From Prochlorococcus sp. AG-402-L23 (GTDB lineage: Bacteria > Cyanobacteriota > Cyanobacteriia > PCC-6307 > Cyanobiaceae): a DNA stretch of 64,000 nt. The stretch lies in contig QCIO01000004.1 in NCBI GenBank assembly GCA_003216635.1, positions 1-64,000 on the forward strand. The letters are read 5' to 3'. Under the pieces are notes generated by a model. The model saw only the letters and a program-made list of their open reading frames with translations. It was not told the DNA's origin and searched no databases. This document shows, piece after piece, positions 1 through 7,578 of the stretch (its first letter is position 1; each line of letters begins with the position of its first letter). The position numbers and the translations under genes were made by a program.

Positions 1-35
1 AAGCAGAATTAGCAAAAAATCTTGCTGTAAGTTAA
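1..35 (+). CDS. C-terminal tail of an upstream ORF (possibly zds), partial
   Basis: An open frame enters from the left edge and ends at TAA 33-35, encoding the tail AELAKNLAVS. Only about ten residues are visible, so the product cannot be read from sequence. In cyanobacteria the SRPBCC gene that follows often sits behind zeta-carotene desaturase (zds), which makes zds a reasonable guess, but this is synteny-based inference only. The next start codon lies 3 nt after the stop, suggesting co-transcription. Confidence 0.4.
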   Translation, partial: AELAKNLAVS

Positions 36-38
36 TTG

Positions 39-509
39 ATGGGTACTTGGCTAAAACATGACGTAATAACAGTTGTTAATGCGCCTCTAGAAAATGTTTG
101 GAATACATGGAGCGATTTAGACTCAATGTCACTTTGGATGAGCTGGATTGAATCTGTAAAAACAGTTAATGAAGAAACTAATACGTTACCAGATTTAACA
201 GAATGGACTTTGGCTGCAAATGGCTTTCGGTTTAAATGGAAAGCTCAAATTACAGAAAGGGTCGAAAAAAGCAAACTTAAATGGAAATCTATAGGAGGTT
301 TACCGACTGAGGGATCAGTAGTTTTTGAAAGTAAAACTGATCAAATCACAACGGTAAATTTAGCCGTTACTTATGAGCTACCTAAAATGATTGCAAGGTT
401 TATGGAAGAAAATATTTTAGGCAAAATGGTTACAAACGAATTACAGGCAAATATTGATAGATTCAAAGATTTAGTTGAAAAGAACTATACAAAAAATTTT
501 TCTATCTAA
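39..509 (+). CDS. SRPBCC (START/cyclase-dehydrase fold) protein
   Basis: A 156-residue protein with the usual opening of the SRPBCC polyketide-cyclase/dehydrase family: a beta strand followed by APLENVWNTWSDL and then SLWMSWIESVKTV. These proteins bind hydrophobic ligands in a helix-grip cavity. A TTG lies directly in front of the chosen ATG at 39. It follows the upstream stop by 3 nt, and cyanobacterial homologs are found beside carotenoid desaturase genes, so a pigment or lipid role is conceivable but unproven. The 3' end overlaps the convergent hemD by 8 nt. Family assignment rests on the pattern; the ligand is unknown. Confidence 0.7.
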   Translation: MGTWLKHDVITVVNAPLENVWNTWSDLDSMSLWMSWIESVKTVNEETNTLPDLTEWTLAANGFRFKWKAQITERVEKSKLKWKSIGGLPTEGSVVFESKTDQITTVNLAVTYELPKMIARFMEENILGKMVTNELQANIDRFKDLVEKNYTKNFSI

Positions 510-1299
510 AAAGATTAATTGCTACATCTAGTAGTCCTTCAAAAGTATATTTTTCTGCCTGACTATCAACTCTTCCAAAAATCTTGTTACATGTTTTTGT
601 TGTCTGAGGTCCAATAGTTAACAACTTAATTTGATCAAAATAATCTAACCATTGTTTACCAAGTTTTTTTTCTAGTAAAAAAGCAGCATTTGAAACGGTT
701 TTACCGCTTGAGAAAATAATTGCATCGACTTTTCGATTAGAAATAATATCAATTGTTTCATCAGGAATTGAGTCAGGACATCTAGTTTCATATGCAGCAA
801 CCTCAAATACACGGGAACCAGCCTTTCTAAATTGATCTGCAAGTAAATCCCTACCACCTGTTTGAACTCTTGGTAGAAAGACTCGAAGTCCATAACCAGA
901 TACTGGAAAATTATCAATTAAACTTTCAGCAACAAATTCTGGAGGTATGAAATCAGCCTTAATCCCAAAATCATTAAGAGTTTTTGAGGTTTTTTGTCCA
1001 ACTACAGCAATTTTTGTTTTTTTAGAACACTCTTTTAATGAACTATTAAAATATCTAAGTCTTTTATCCACAAATTTGATCCCATTACTACTGGAGAAAA
1101 TAATCCAATGAAAATCATTTATTTGATTTAATACTTCGTCAAGAGGATTCAAATCATCAGGATCATCAATGCTTATTGCAGGCAAATAAAATACATTGGC
1201 GCCCTTGCTTGTGAATATCTTTTTTATATCTAATATCCCTTCTTTTGATCGAGTGATAATTATATTTCTTTGATCAAGGGGTAGATCAACTATTGGCAT
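502..1299 (-). CDS. hemD: Uroporphyrinogen-III synthase
   Basis: HemD closes and inverts ring D of hydroxymethylbilane to give uroporphyrinogen III, the branch point to heme, chlorophyll and cobalamin. The protein has the two-lobed HemD pattern: N-terminal IIITRSKEG, then WIIFSSSNGIKFV in lobe one, and VDAIIFSSGKTVSNAAFLL with LLTIGPQTTKTC in lobe two. About 265 residues is normal. I chose the ATG at 1299 because GAGGACAAGG lies just upstream; an in-frame start at 1314 would add five residues. It overlaps the 3' end of rbfA by 14 nt, suggesting translational coupling. Confidence 0.88.
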   Translation of the reverse strand: MPIVDLPLDQRNIIITRSKEGILDIKKIFTSKGANVFYLPAISIDDPDDLNPLDEVLNQINDFHWIIFSSSNGIKFVDKRLRYFNSSLKECSKKTKIAVVGQKTSKTLNDFGIKADFIPPEFVAESLIDNFPVSGYGLRVFLPRVQTGGRDLLADQFRKAGSRVFEVAAYETRCPDSIPDETIDIISNRKVDAIIFSSGKTVSNAAFLLEKKLGKQWLDYFDQIKLLTIGPQTTKTCNKIFGRVDSQAEKYTFEGLLDVAINLFR

Positions 1300-1678
1300 C
1301 CTTGTCCTCAACATTATTATTGTGATTTTTATTTTTTAATTCATCTAGAAGTTTCAAGACTGATAATCCTTTATCAAGAACAACATCGTCTTTAAAAATT
1401 ATCTCTGGAACTCTTCTCATCTCTATTCTTTGTCCTAAACTGTGCCTTATGAAGCTTTTAGCAGTATTCAAATTTGCCACAATCTCTTTCCTCACTTTAT
1501 CTTGAGCATTTGAAGTTACGTAAATTTTACACTGTTGCAAATCACCTGATAAATCAATCTTAGAAATATTGACGAAATGATCTCTAATAAGATCATTTTC
1601 CAAATCATTCTGCAAAATAAGGGTTATTTCTTTCTTCAAAAGAGAAGAAACTTTTGCAAGACGGTAATTATTTGGCAT
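1286..1678 (-). CDS. rbfA: Ribosome-binding factor A
   Basis: RbfA is a KH-fold factor that binds the 30S subunit and helps mature the 16S rRNA 5' end. The 130-residue protein shows family hallmarks: RLAKVSSLLKKEITLILQ near the N-terminus, then CKIYVTSNAQ, then IRHSLGQRIEMRRVPEIIF. The C-terminus is a short asparagine-rich and acidic tail. It lies between the ycf33-like gene (whose stop abuts its start) and hemD (14 nt overlap), consistent with a single minus-strand operon. Confidence 0.92.
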   Translation of the reverse strand: MPNNYRLAKVSSLLKKEITLILQNDLENDLIRDHFVNISKIDLSGDLQQCKIYVTSNAQDKVRKEIVANLNTAKSFIRHSLGQRIEMRRVPEIIFKDDVVLDKGLSVLKLLDELKNKNHNNNVEDKDANS

Positions 1679-1896
1679 TATGGTTGTAAATTTATTGGGT
1701 TTATCATCGCTTGCAAGACAAAATAAACAGTTATGAAAGCACTTAAGACAGAAGAGATCAAACCTACTATTGTGAGTGGATTTGATCTATTCTTGAATAA
1801 AGGTTCAAGCAAAGCAACAAGTCCCCCAACAATGATGGATATCAAATACTTTGGATATCTTGCAACATTAGAGAAAAATTCGCCCATCAGCTCCAC
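1678..1896 (-). CDS. DUF751 / Ycf33-like small membrane protein
   Basis: A 72-residue protein with two predicted membrane helices (about residues 18-34 and 42-62) and the conserved N-terminal FFSNVARYPKYLIS of the DUF751/Ycf33 family, found in cyanobacteria and some plastid genomes. Its function is not established. It is the first gene of the ycf33-rbfA-hemD unit and shares one base with the rbfA start. MELMGEF offers two starts (1896 and 1887); the longer is given. Confidence 0.75.
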   Translation of the reverse strand: MELMGEFFSNVARYPKYLISIIVGGLVALLEPLFKNRSNPLTIVGLISSVLSAFITVYFVLQAMINPINLQP

Positions 1897-1941
1897 AAAT
1901 AGATTACTTTTTTAGCTAGGTTTTAAAAAACATTAAACAGC

Positions 1942-2667
1942 ATGATCACATTATATCAATTTAGGCATAGTGCTTTTTGTTTAAAAACAAGAATGGCTCT
2001 TCATGCAAAAAAGCTACAATATCGAGTTGAAGAAGTAACACCTGGAATAGGCCAATTTGAAATCTTTAAATTATCAGGTCAAAAACAAGTACCTGTAATA
2101 GTTGATAGTAATGATCAAGTTATTAATGACTCTTCAACTATTTGCGAATATATAGATAAAAAAAATGATAACAATCCACTCTTTCCTGAGGACCCAATAT
2201 TATTTGCACAATGCAAACTAATTGAAGACTGGGCAGATACTACAATGGCTACAACTTGTAGAAAAGCATTAATAAAATCTGCAATAGAAAATCCACAGCT
2301 AAGAACTGCATTACTTCCAGATGAAATACCTTCTTCAGTTAAAAGTATTGTTGATAGATTACCTTTTAAAAATCTTAGTAAAATTTCTAATGTAGTTTTG
2401 TCTTCTAAAGATAATTTAGAACTCCAAAAATTACTGGAAGCTTTATCAAAATCCTTGATCAACAAAAAATATTTAGTTGGAGATAGTTTATCAATTGCAG
2501 ATATTTCAATTGCTGCTCAATTATCCCTTCTTAAATTTCCTAAGTCTGCAGGACCAATTCTTTCAGGAGAGGGGAGCCAAGAATACATAAATAACCCTTA
2601 TTTAGAAAATCTTTTTATATGGAGGAACAACTTAGAAGAATATATTTTTAGTGCTAACTCTCAATAA
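1942..2667 (+). CDS. Glutathione S-transferase family protein
   Basis: The N-terminal half is a thioredoxin-fold GST domain: LYQFRHSAFCLKTRMALHAK, the cis-proline segment QVPVIVD near residue 51, and the glutathione gamma-glutamyl site DSSTICEYI. The C-terminal half is helical with a conserved LVGDSLSIADISIAAQL. At 241 residues it is slightly long for a GST. The CLKTR segment resembles the active-site turn of Cys- or Ser-type GSTs. Substrate unknown; a role in peroxide or electrophile detoxification is plausible. The last 14 nt overlap the convergent DUF6816 gene. Confidence 0.8.
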   Translation: MITLYQFRHSAFCLKTRMALHAKKLQYRVEEVTPGIGQFEIFKLSGQKQVPVIVDSNDQVINDSSTICEYIDKKNDNNPLFPEDPILFAQCKLIEDWADTTMATTCRKALIKSAIENPQLRTALLPDEIPSSVKSIVDRLPFKNLSKISNVVLSSKDNLELQKLLEALSKSLINKKYLVGDSLSIADISIAAQLSLLKFPKSAGPILSGEGSQEYINNPYLENLFIWRNNLEEYIFSANSQ

Positions 2668-3361
2668 ATTCAAACATCAATTTATATTTATTTGTTTTTA
2701 TAGCATGAATAGAAGGATCACCAACTTTTGAACCATAAGAAGCAACATATTGCACTCCACAAATTGATGGTTTGATTGAATTATTCACTTCCAATATTTC
2801 TTCGGAACATTTTTGAAATTTACTAATCGTCTCTACCTGATTAATCCTTGAAGCACCTGGCTTATGAGCTGTTTGTATAACTAGCTCATCTGCGAAAAAA
2901 ATGTCATCATCTTGGATCTGATTCCTCCCTGTAATTCTTGAATCGATGTAAAAATCATCTTTTAAATAAGTAATTTGATTATTAATAGATTGAGGATCAT
3001 TTACAACCTTGATTAAGGTATCACCAAATATTGCTTTTCCAATAGATTCAGAATTTTTTGCACGATTACCAACAATTAAATCTGAATCATTCTTAAAGAA
3101 ATTAACTTTATAAATAACTGGCTCTTCTGAATCATTAACTATATCTTGAGAAGTAACAAGCCAATTCCCCTCGAACCATTTAGGATAAATTAAATCTTTA
3201 GAAGTATCAGATAATTTAAAATTTGGCAAATATAATTCCGGCCATTGATTTTCACGATTTTCCAAAAACTCTTGTACGTTAGAATCTACTAGAGCAAAAG
3301 AACTTTCTAAAAAAATTCCTTGAAAAATCAAGCAAAGAATTAATCCAAGAAGAATCTTCAT
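2654..3361 (-). CDS. DUF6816-like exported protein
   Basis: A 235-residue protein with a clear Sec-type signal peptide (MKILLGLILCLIFQGIFLES then SSFALVDS). The mature part has WPELYLPNFKLSD, then PKWFEGNWLVTS, then YVASYGSK late in the protein, a pattern I associate with cyanobacterial DUF6816, probably a lipocalin-like beta fold exported to lumen or periplasm. The function is unknown. It diverges from the CRR7-like gene with only 1 nt between the two start codons, so promoters must lie within coding sequence. Confidence 0.55.
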   Translation of the reverse strand: MKILLGLILCLIFQGIFLESSFALVDSNVQEFLENRENQWPELYLPNFKLSDTSKDLIYPKWFEGNWLVTSQDIVNDSEEPVIYKVNFFKNDSDLIVGNRAKNSESIGKAIFGDTLIKVVNDPQSINNQITYLKDDFYIDSRITGRNQIQDDDIFFADELVIQTAHKPGASRINQVETISKFQKCSEEILEVNNSIKPSICGVQYVASYGSKVGDPSIHAIKTNKYKLMFEFIES

Positions 3362-3362
3362 T

Positions 3363-3620
3363 ATGTCAAATCCACTAATAAGAGCATCAGATCATTATGT
3401 ATTATTAGAGCCAGATTCAAAAGAAAAAATTGTATCAAAGCAAGAAGCAATTTTATGGTTGAAGAATTGGCTTAGTAAGACAGAAACACAAACAATATAT
3501 CAAAATATAGAAGATCCTGATCAGGAATTTTTTGAAGAATTATTGGAAAGCACTTATGAATTAGAAATAAAATTAGGATACGTTATCAAATGGTTTGCAG
3601 TAAGAATTGAACCAGATTAA
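3363..3620 (+). CDS. CRR7-like (chlororespiratory reduction 7) protein
   Basis: An 85-residue protein with no signal peptide or membrane helix. The middle and C-terminal pattern, FFEELLESTYELEIKLG then YVIKWFAVRIE, resembles the cyanobacterial/plastid CRR7 family (a factor linked to NDH-1 biogenesis in plants). Length also fits. The assignment is from remembered family pattern rather than an alignment. The gene overlaps the 3' end of the convergent aroK by 4 nt. Confidence 0.55.
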   Translation: MSNPLIRASDHYVLLEPDSKEKIVSKQEAILWLKNWLSKTETQTIYQNIEDPDQEFFEELLESTYELEIKLGYVIKWFAVRIEPD

Positions 3621-4174
3621 ATAATTATTTCTTTATGAATTGCATTAATTATTTTCATAGCGACTTCTTCAATATTTTCCCTTTTTACTTGAATTCTTAA
3701 ATCTGCTTGAGAATACAAATTTTCTCTAGATTGAAAAATGCTCATATATAAATCATTTAGATTCTTTCCCTGAAGAAGTGGCCTATTTTCAATTTCATTT
3801 TTCAATCTTTCAATTGCTATATCTTTGTCGAGATCTATCCAAGCAATTATTCCCTGTCTTAATATTCCCCAGTTTTCCGATTTGGTAACTATTCCTCCCC
3901 CAGTTGAGATTACTAATGAAGGAATTTTGATAGTTTCTTTAAGGCAGTTTGCTTCTAATTCGCGGAAATCATCTTCTCCTTCATCATTAAAAATTTGATT
4001 GATAGATTTTTTTGCCAACTTCTCTATTAATGTATCTAAATCAATGTATTTATACTTCAATAATTCAGCCAGCTTCAAACCAGTCTGTGACTTACCAGAA
4101 CCCATCATTCCTATTAAAAATATGCTTCTGCCCTTTAAACTATGAACTATTTTTTTGATAATGGATTGTTCCAT
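3617..4174 (-). CDS. aroK: Shikimate kinase
   Basis: AroK phosphorylates shikimate at the 3-hydroxyl in the aromatic amino acid pathway. All key motifs are present in the 185-residue protein: Walker A GMMGSGKS (residues 22-29), shikimate-binding DLDTLIEK, the arginine in FRELE, the glycine triad STGGGIV, and the lid arginine in ENRPLL. A short hydrophobic/basic extension precedes the P-loop. It diverges from the double-PTPS gene across a 50 nt gap. Confidence 0.93.
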   Translation of the reverse strand: MEQSIIKKIVHSLKGRSIFLIGMMGSGKSQTGLKLAELLKYKYIDLDTLIEKLAKKSINQIFNDEGEDDFRELEANCLKETIKIPSLVISTGGGIVTKSENWGILRQGIIAWIDLDKDIAIERLKNEIENRPLLQGKNLNDLYMSIFQSRENLYSQADLRIQVKRENIEEVAMKIINAIHKEIII

Positions 4175-4224
4175 AAAGACAAAAGCGTATTTAAAACCTT
4201 AAGATAGTATTATCGCAGACAGGT

Positions 4225-5151
4225 ATGACTTCTAAACAATCCAAACCATTACATGGAAAAGGACGTGAATGCGTCATAACTCGACGTGCCTGCTTTAGTT
4301 CTAGTCACCGTTATTGGCTCCCTGAAAAAAGCCCTGAAGAAAATTTATCTCTTTTTGGAAAGTGCAGTATTGCACCAGGTCATGGTCATAATTATGAACT
4401 TATTGTTTCAATGGGTGGAGAACTAGACTCTGATGGAATGGTACTTAATCTCTCTGATGTAAAACACTCTATTAAAGATAAGGTTACTGGACAATTAGAT
4501 TTTTGTTTTTTAAATGATGTCTGGCCTGAATTTAATGTTAATAATCAAGAGGGTATACTTCCCACAACTGAAGCATTAGTAAAGGTCATTTGGAGTCGTC
4601 TAAAGGATGATTTACCTCTTACAAGTCTAAGGCTTTATGAAAACCCAAATTTATGGGCAGATTATTTTGGAAAAAACATGGAAGCATTTTTAACAGTACA
4701 AACTCATTTTGCAGCCGCTCATAGACTTGCAAAAGAGGAGATATCCTTTGATGAAAATAAAAAAATCTATGGGAAATGTGCCAGAGTTAATGGACATGGT
4801 CATAACTATCTTGTCGAAATAACTGTAAAAGGAGACATTGATAAAAGAACAGGAATGGTTTGCGACTTATCTGCCCTCCAAGAAATAATTAATGATTTGG
4901 TTGTTGAACAACTAGATCATACTTTTCTAAATAAAGACATCGAATTTTTCCATAATTGTGTTCCAACTGCTGAAAATATAGCTTTATATATTTCTGATAT
5001 TCTTAAAAAACCAATACATAAACTTGATGCAACATTACACAAAGTAAGACTCCAAGAGAGTCCAAATAATGCTGCAGAAATTTATGTTGATCAAAAGTTA
5101 ACCAATTCATTGAAGTTTAAATTTGAAAATAGTTTAGTCACACAAACTTGA
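4225..5151 (+). CDS. Tandem two-domain 6-pyruvoyl-tetrahydropterin synthase/QueD-family protein
   Basis: The protein contains two complete T-fold PTPS/QueD domains (about residues 15-150 and 152-290). Zinc histidines are H28, H53 and H55 in domain 1 and H166, H191 and H193 in domain 2; the GKC cysteine occurs in both (C47, C185). The catalytic histidine in the LDH motif is present only in domain 2 (H232); domain 1 reads LDFCFLND with F93 in its place. Domain 2 also keeps E278. Thus the C-terminal domain should be active and the N-terminal one looks degenerate. A typical family member has one domain of 120-150 residues. Substrate could be dihydroneopterin triphosphate for a pterin or a 7-deazaguanine precursor. 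The stop overlaps the start of the reductase gene. Confidence 0.85.
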   Translation: MTSKQSKPLHGKGRECVITRRACFSSSHRYWLPEKSPEENLSLFGKCSIAPGHGHNYELIVSMGGELDSDGMVLNLSDVKHSIKDKVTGQLDFCFLNDVWPEFNVNNQEGILPTTEALVKVIWSRLKDDLPLTSLRLYENPNLWADYFGKNMEAFLTVQTHFAAAHRLAKEEISFDENKKIYGKCARVNGHGHNYLVEITVKGDIDKRTGMVCDLSALQEIINDLVVEQLDHTFLNKDIEFFHNCVPTAENIALYISDILKKPIHKLDATLHKVRLQESPNNAAEIYVDQKLTNSLKFKFENSLVTQT

Positions 5152-5798
5152 GTATCCCAAGAGTAATAATTGTAATAGCATCTAGTCTTGATGGGAGGAT
5201 TGCATTTCCTGGAGGTGGAGAATCGCATCTTGGCAATGAAGAAGATAAAAAAATGTTAAATCAAAACTTATCAACGGTTGACGCTACCATTTTTGGTTTA
5301 GGTACTTTAATAGCTCATCAATCAACTTACTTAATTAAAAATCTCAATGATAATGACGAAGTAAATATATCAAAAAGCCAACCAATTTCTATAGTTGCTT
5401 CAAATAGCAAAAACTTCAACAGTAATTGGAAATACTTTCGTCAACCAATTAGAAGATGGCTAATAAGCTCAAGTAAAGTTGATAATTCGTCGAATAATGA
5501 CTTCGAGAAACAACTCTTTTTCGAAGATTCATGGGGGCAAACTTTAATTTCACTAAAAAAACAAGGGATAAATAATCTAGCTCTTTTAGGAGGTGCAAAA
5601 CTTATAAATTCATTTATAAAAGAGGATCTAATAACAGATATAAAAATTACAATAATTCCACGAATTATTGGAGGTACATATACATGGATCCCTCCAGAAC
5701 AAACAAATGAGATTTTTAATCTCAAAAGACTATGGGAAATAAAATCAATTAAAAATTTAATGAATAATGAAATCCATATTCATTACAAAAAAATTTGA
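5148..5798 (+). CDS. RibD C-terminal domain / DHFR-fold reductase
   Basis: A 216-residue stand-alone reductase of the RibD-C/DHFR superfamily: VIIVIASSLDGRIAFPGG at the N-terminus, VDATIFGLGTL for NADPH binding, then NNLALLGGAKLINSF and IPRIIGG. No deaminase domain is attached, unlike bifunctional RibD. The TTG start shares bases with the TGA of the PTPS gene (TTGA), a strong sign of translational coupling. It could be the riboflavin pyrimidine reductase or a pterin/folate reductase; the coupling to a PTPS favours a pterin substrate, but that is inference. Confidence 0.75.
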   Translation: MSIPRVIIVIASSLDGRIAFPGGGESHLGNEEDKKMLNQNLSTVDATIFGLGTLIAHQSTYLIKNLNDNDEVNISKSQPISIVASNSKNFNSNWKYFRQPIRRWLISSSKVDNSSNNDFEKQLFFEDSWGQTLISLKKQGINNLALLGGAKLINSFIKEDLITDIKITIIPRIIGGTYTWIPPEQTNEIFNLKRLWEIKSIKNLMNNEIHIHYKKI

Positions 5799-5815
5799 AA
5801 TAGATTCAATAATAA

Positions 5816-6970
5816 ATGAACCAAAAAATACATAAAGTTGAAGTCAAATTGTCAATTCAGGAAATCTCCAAGGAGATATGGAATGAATTAGCAAATGAAA
5901 TAAATAATCCATTTTATGAATGGACTTGGCTTAAAAACCTTGAAATATCAAAAAGTGTTTCAAGAGAAACTGGTTGGCAGCCTCTATATTTTGTTGCTTA
6001 TAAAAATGAAGAAATATTAGGAATTGCTCCACTTTTTTTAAAAAATCATAGCTATGGAGAATTCATTTTTGATCAATCATTTGCACGATTGGCTCAAGAG
6101 CTGAATTTAAATTATTACCCTAAATTAATTGGCATGAGTCCTTATAGTCCTGTAAATGGATATCAATTTCTTTATAAAAAAAATAAAGATAAGAAAGAAA
6201 TTACAAATTTACTCATAAACAATATCGAAAGCTTTGCGATTACAAACAAAATTTTAAGTTGTAATTTTTTATATATTGATGAAAACTGGGGCAACCATCT
6301 TAAATCTTTGGGATACTATGAATGGATAAATTCCAGCAGTGAATGGAGGAGTAATGGAGAAAAAACGTTTGATGATTTTCTTTCTAGATTTAACTCTAAT
6401 CAGAGAAAAAATATCAAAAAAGAGAGGAAATCAATTACTAAACAAGATATTAAAATAGAAGTTTTTAATAAAGATGATATCAATCAAGAAATCCTCAAAA
6501 AAATGCATAATTTTTATGAACAGCATTGCTCGAGGTGGGGAGTTTGGGGAAGTAAATATCTAACATCTACATTTTTCCAAAAAATTGTTGATAATAAAAA
6601 AAATCTTTTACTTTTTAGCGCATCAAAAAATGATTCAAATGATATTTTTGCTATGTCGATGTGTGTTAAAAATAAAAACAACTTATGGGGTAGATATTGG
6701 GGTAGTCAAGAAGACATATCTAATTTACATTTTGAATTATGTTACTACCAGCCAATTGAATGGGCAATAAAAAATAGTATCCATTTTTTTGATCCTGGAG
6801 CAGGTGGTAAACATAAAAGGCGGAGGGGGTTTTTTGCAAAAAGCACCATTAGCTTGCATAAGTGGTTTGACAAAAATATGGAAAATATAATTTATCCTTG
6901 GCTAAATGAAGTTAATAAACAAACCGAGACGGAAATTGAATTTGAGAATAATTCTATACCTTTTAAATAA
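5816..6970 (+). CDS. COG3146/FemAB-like GNAT acyltransferase
   Basis: A 384-residue protein matching the COG3146 (DUF482, GNAT/FemAB-like) pattern: NPFYEWTWLKNLE at the start, LYFVAYKNEEILGIAPLFL, FDDFLSRFNSNQRKNIKKER in the middle, and FDPGAGGKHKRRRGF near the C-terminus. The family is annotated as a peptidoglycan-biosynthesis-like N-acyltransferase, with no firm substrate. It follows the reductase gene by 17 nt and may be co-transcribed with it. Lysine/asparagine richness reflects the AT-rich genome. Confidence 0.75.
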   Translation: MNQKIHKVEVKLSIQEISKEIWNELANEINNPFYEWTWLKNLEISKSVSRETGWQPLYFVAYKNEEILGIAPLFLKNHSYGEFIFDQSFARLAQELNLNYYPKLIGMSPYSPVNGYQFLYKKNKDKKEITNLLINNIESFAITNKILSCNFLYIDENWGNHLKSLGYYEWINSSSEWRSNGEKTFDDFLSRFNSNQRKNIKKERKSITKQDIKIEVFNKDDINQEILKKMHNFYEQHCSRWGVWGSKYLTSTFFQKIVDNKKNLLLFSASKNDSNDIFAMSMCVKNKNNLWGRYWGSQEDISNLHFELCYYQPIEWAIKNSIHFFDPGAGGKHKRRRGFFAKSTISLHKWFDKNMENIIYPWLNEVNKQTETEIEFENNSIPFK

Positions 6971-7030
6971 AAAATTATTTGGCTTTACGAAAGATTATAT
7001 TAGTAATATCTTTTTTATTAAATTCTAAGG

Positions 7031-7417
7031 ATGGACTCTATTAAAAGTTTAGATGAAAAAATAGAGATTGATAATAATCTATCCAACCGATATATAGACT
7101 TAGATCCAAATGGTTATTTTATTATAAAAGTAGATTTAGAAGAAAATAAAATAATTTTAGAGCACTTTTTAAATAACATTGATGAGGAAGGCTATGCGCT
7201 TGACCCAGAAACAAATGAACCAATCAAATGCGACTCGCAAAATAAAAGAGTTAGTAATGAAGTTTTTCAAGGTATTAGTGCGAAAGAACTTGGAATATTG
7301 ATCACTGAAGAAAGAAATGACTTAATAACCAGATTCGACCATGCTCTATATTTAGGCCGGGAACTACAAAAAGCAGAAGAATGTTTATACAAAAAATTAC
7401 CCTATATCCAAGATTAA
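7031..7417 (+). CDS. DUF4346 family protein
   Basis: A 128-residue soluble protein with DPNGYFIIKVD, a central acidic segment EGYALDPETNEPIK, and a conserved C-terminal RFDHALYLGRELQKAEECL. This fits cyanobacterial DUF4346, a domain found near or fused to pterin- or methyltransferase-related proteins. No catalytic residue is obvious. The gene stands alone in the plus orientation, followed after 64 nt by petL. Confidence 0.7.
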   Translation: MDSIKSLDEKIEIDNNLSNRYIDLDPNGYFIIKVDLEENKIILEHFLNNIDEEGYALDPETNEPIKCDSQNKRVSNEVFQGISAKELGILITEERNDLITRFDHALYLGRELQKAEECLYKKLPYIQD

Positions 7418-7481
7418 GAAATTAAACGAAAAAATCTAATCTTTTCATCTAATGTTAAATTAAATAAAAATAAAAAAATTA

Positions 7482-7574
7482 ATGAACATCATTTTCTATT
7501 TTGCATTTATTGGTTTTGGTTTTGGAGCTGCTTTCGCATTAGATAAGCTCTTAAGAGCAGTTAAATTAATTTAA
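7482..7574 (+). CDS. petL: Cytochrome b6-f complex subunit 6 (PetL)
   Basis: A 30-codon gene. The peptide opens MNIIFYFAFIGFGFG, forms a single membrane helix and ends RAVKLI; the KxxLI-type ending is typical of PetL from cyanobacteria and chloroplasts. PetL is a one-helix subunit at the periphery of the cytochrome b6f dimer in thylakoids. It ends 4 nt before the convergent rimO stop. Identification rests on size, hydrophobicity and the C-terminal motif. Confidence 0.72.
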   Translation: MNIIFYFAFIGFGFGAAFALDKLLRAVKLI

Positions 7575-7578
7575 AAAA

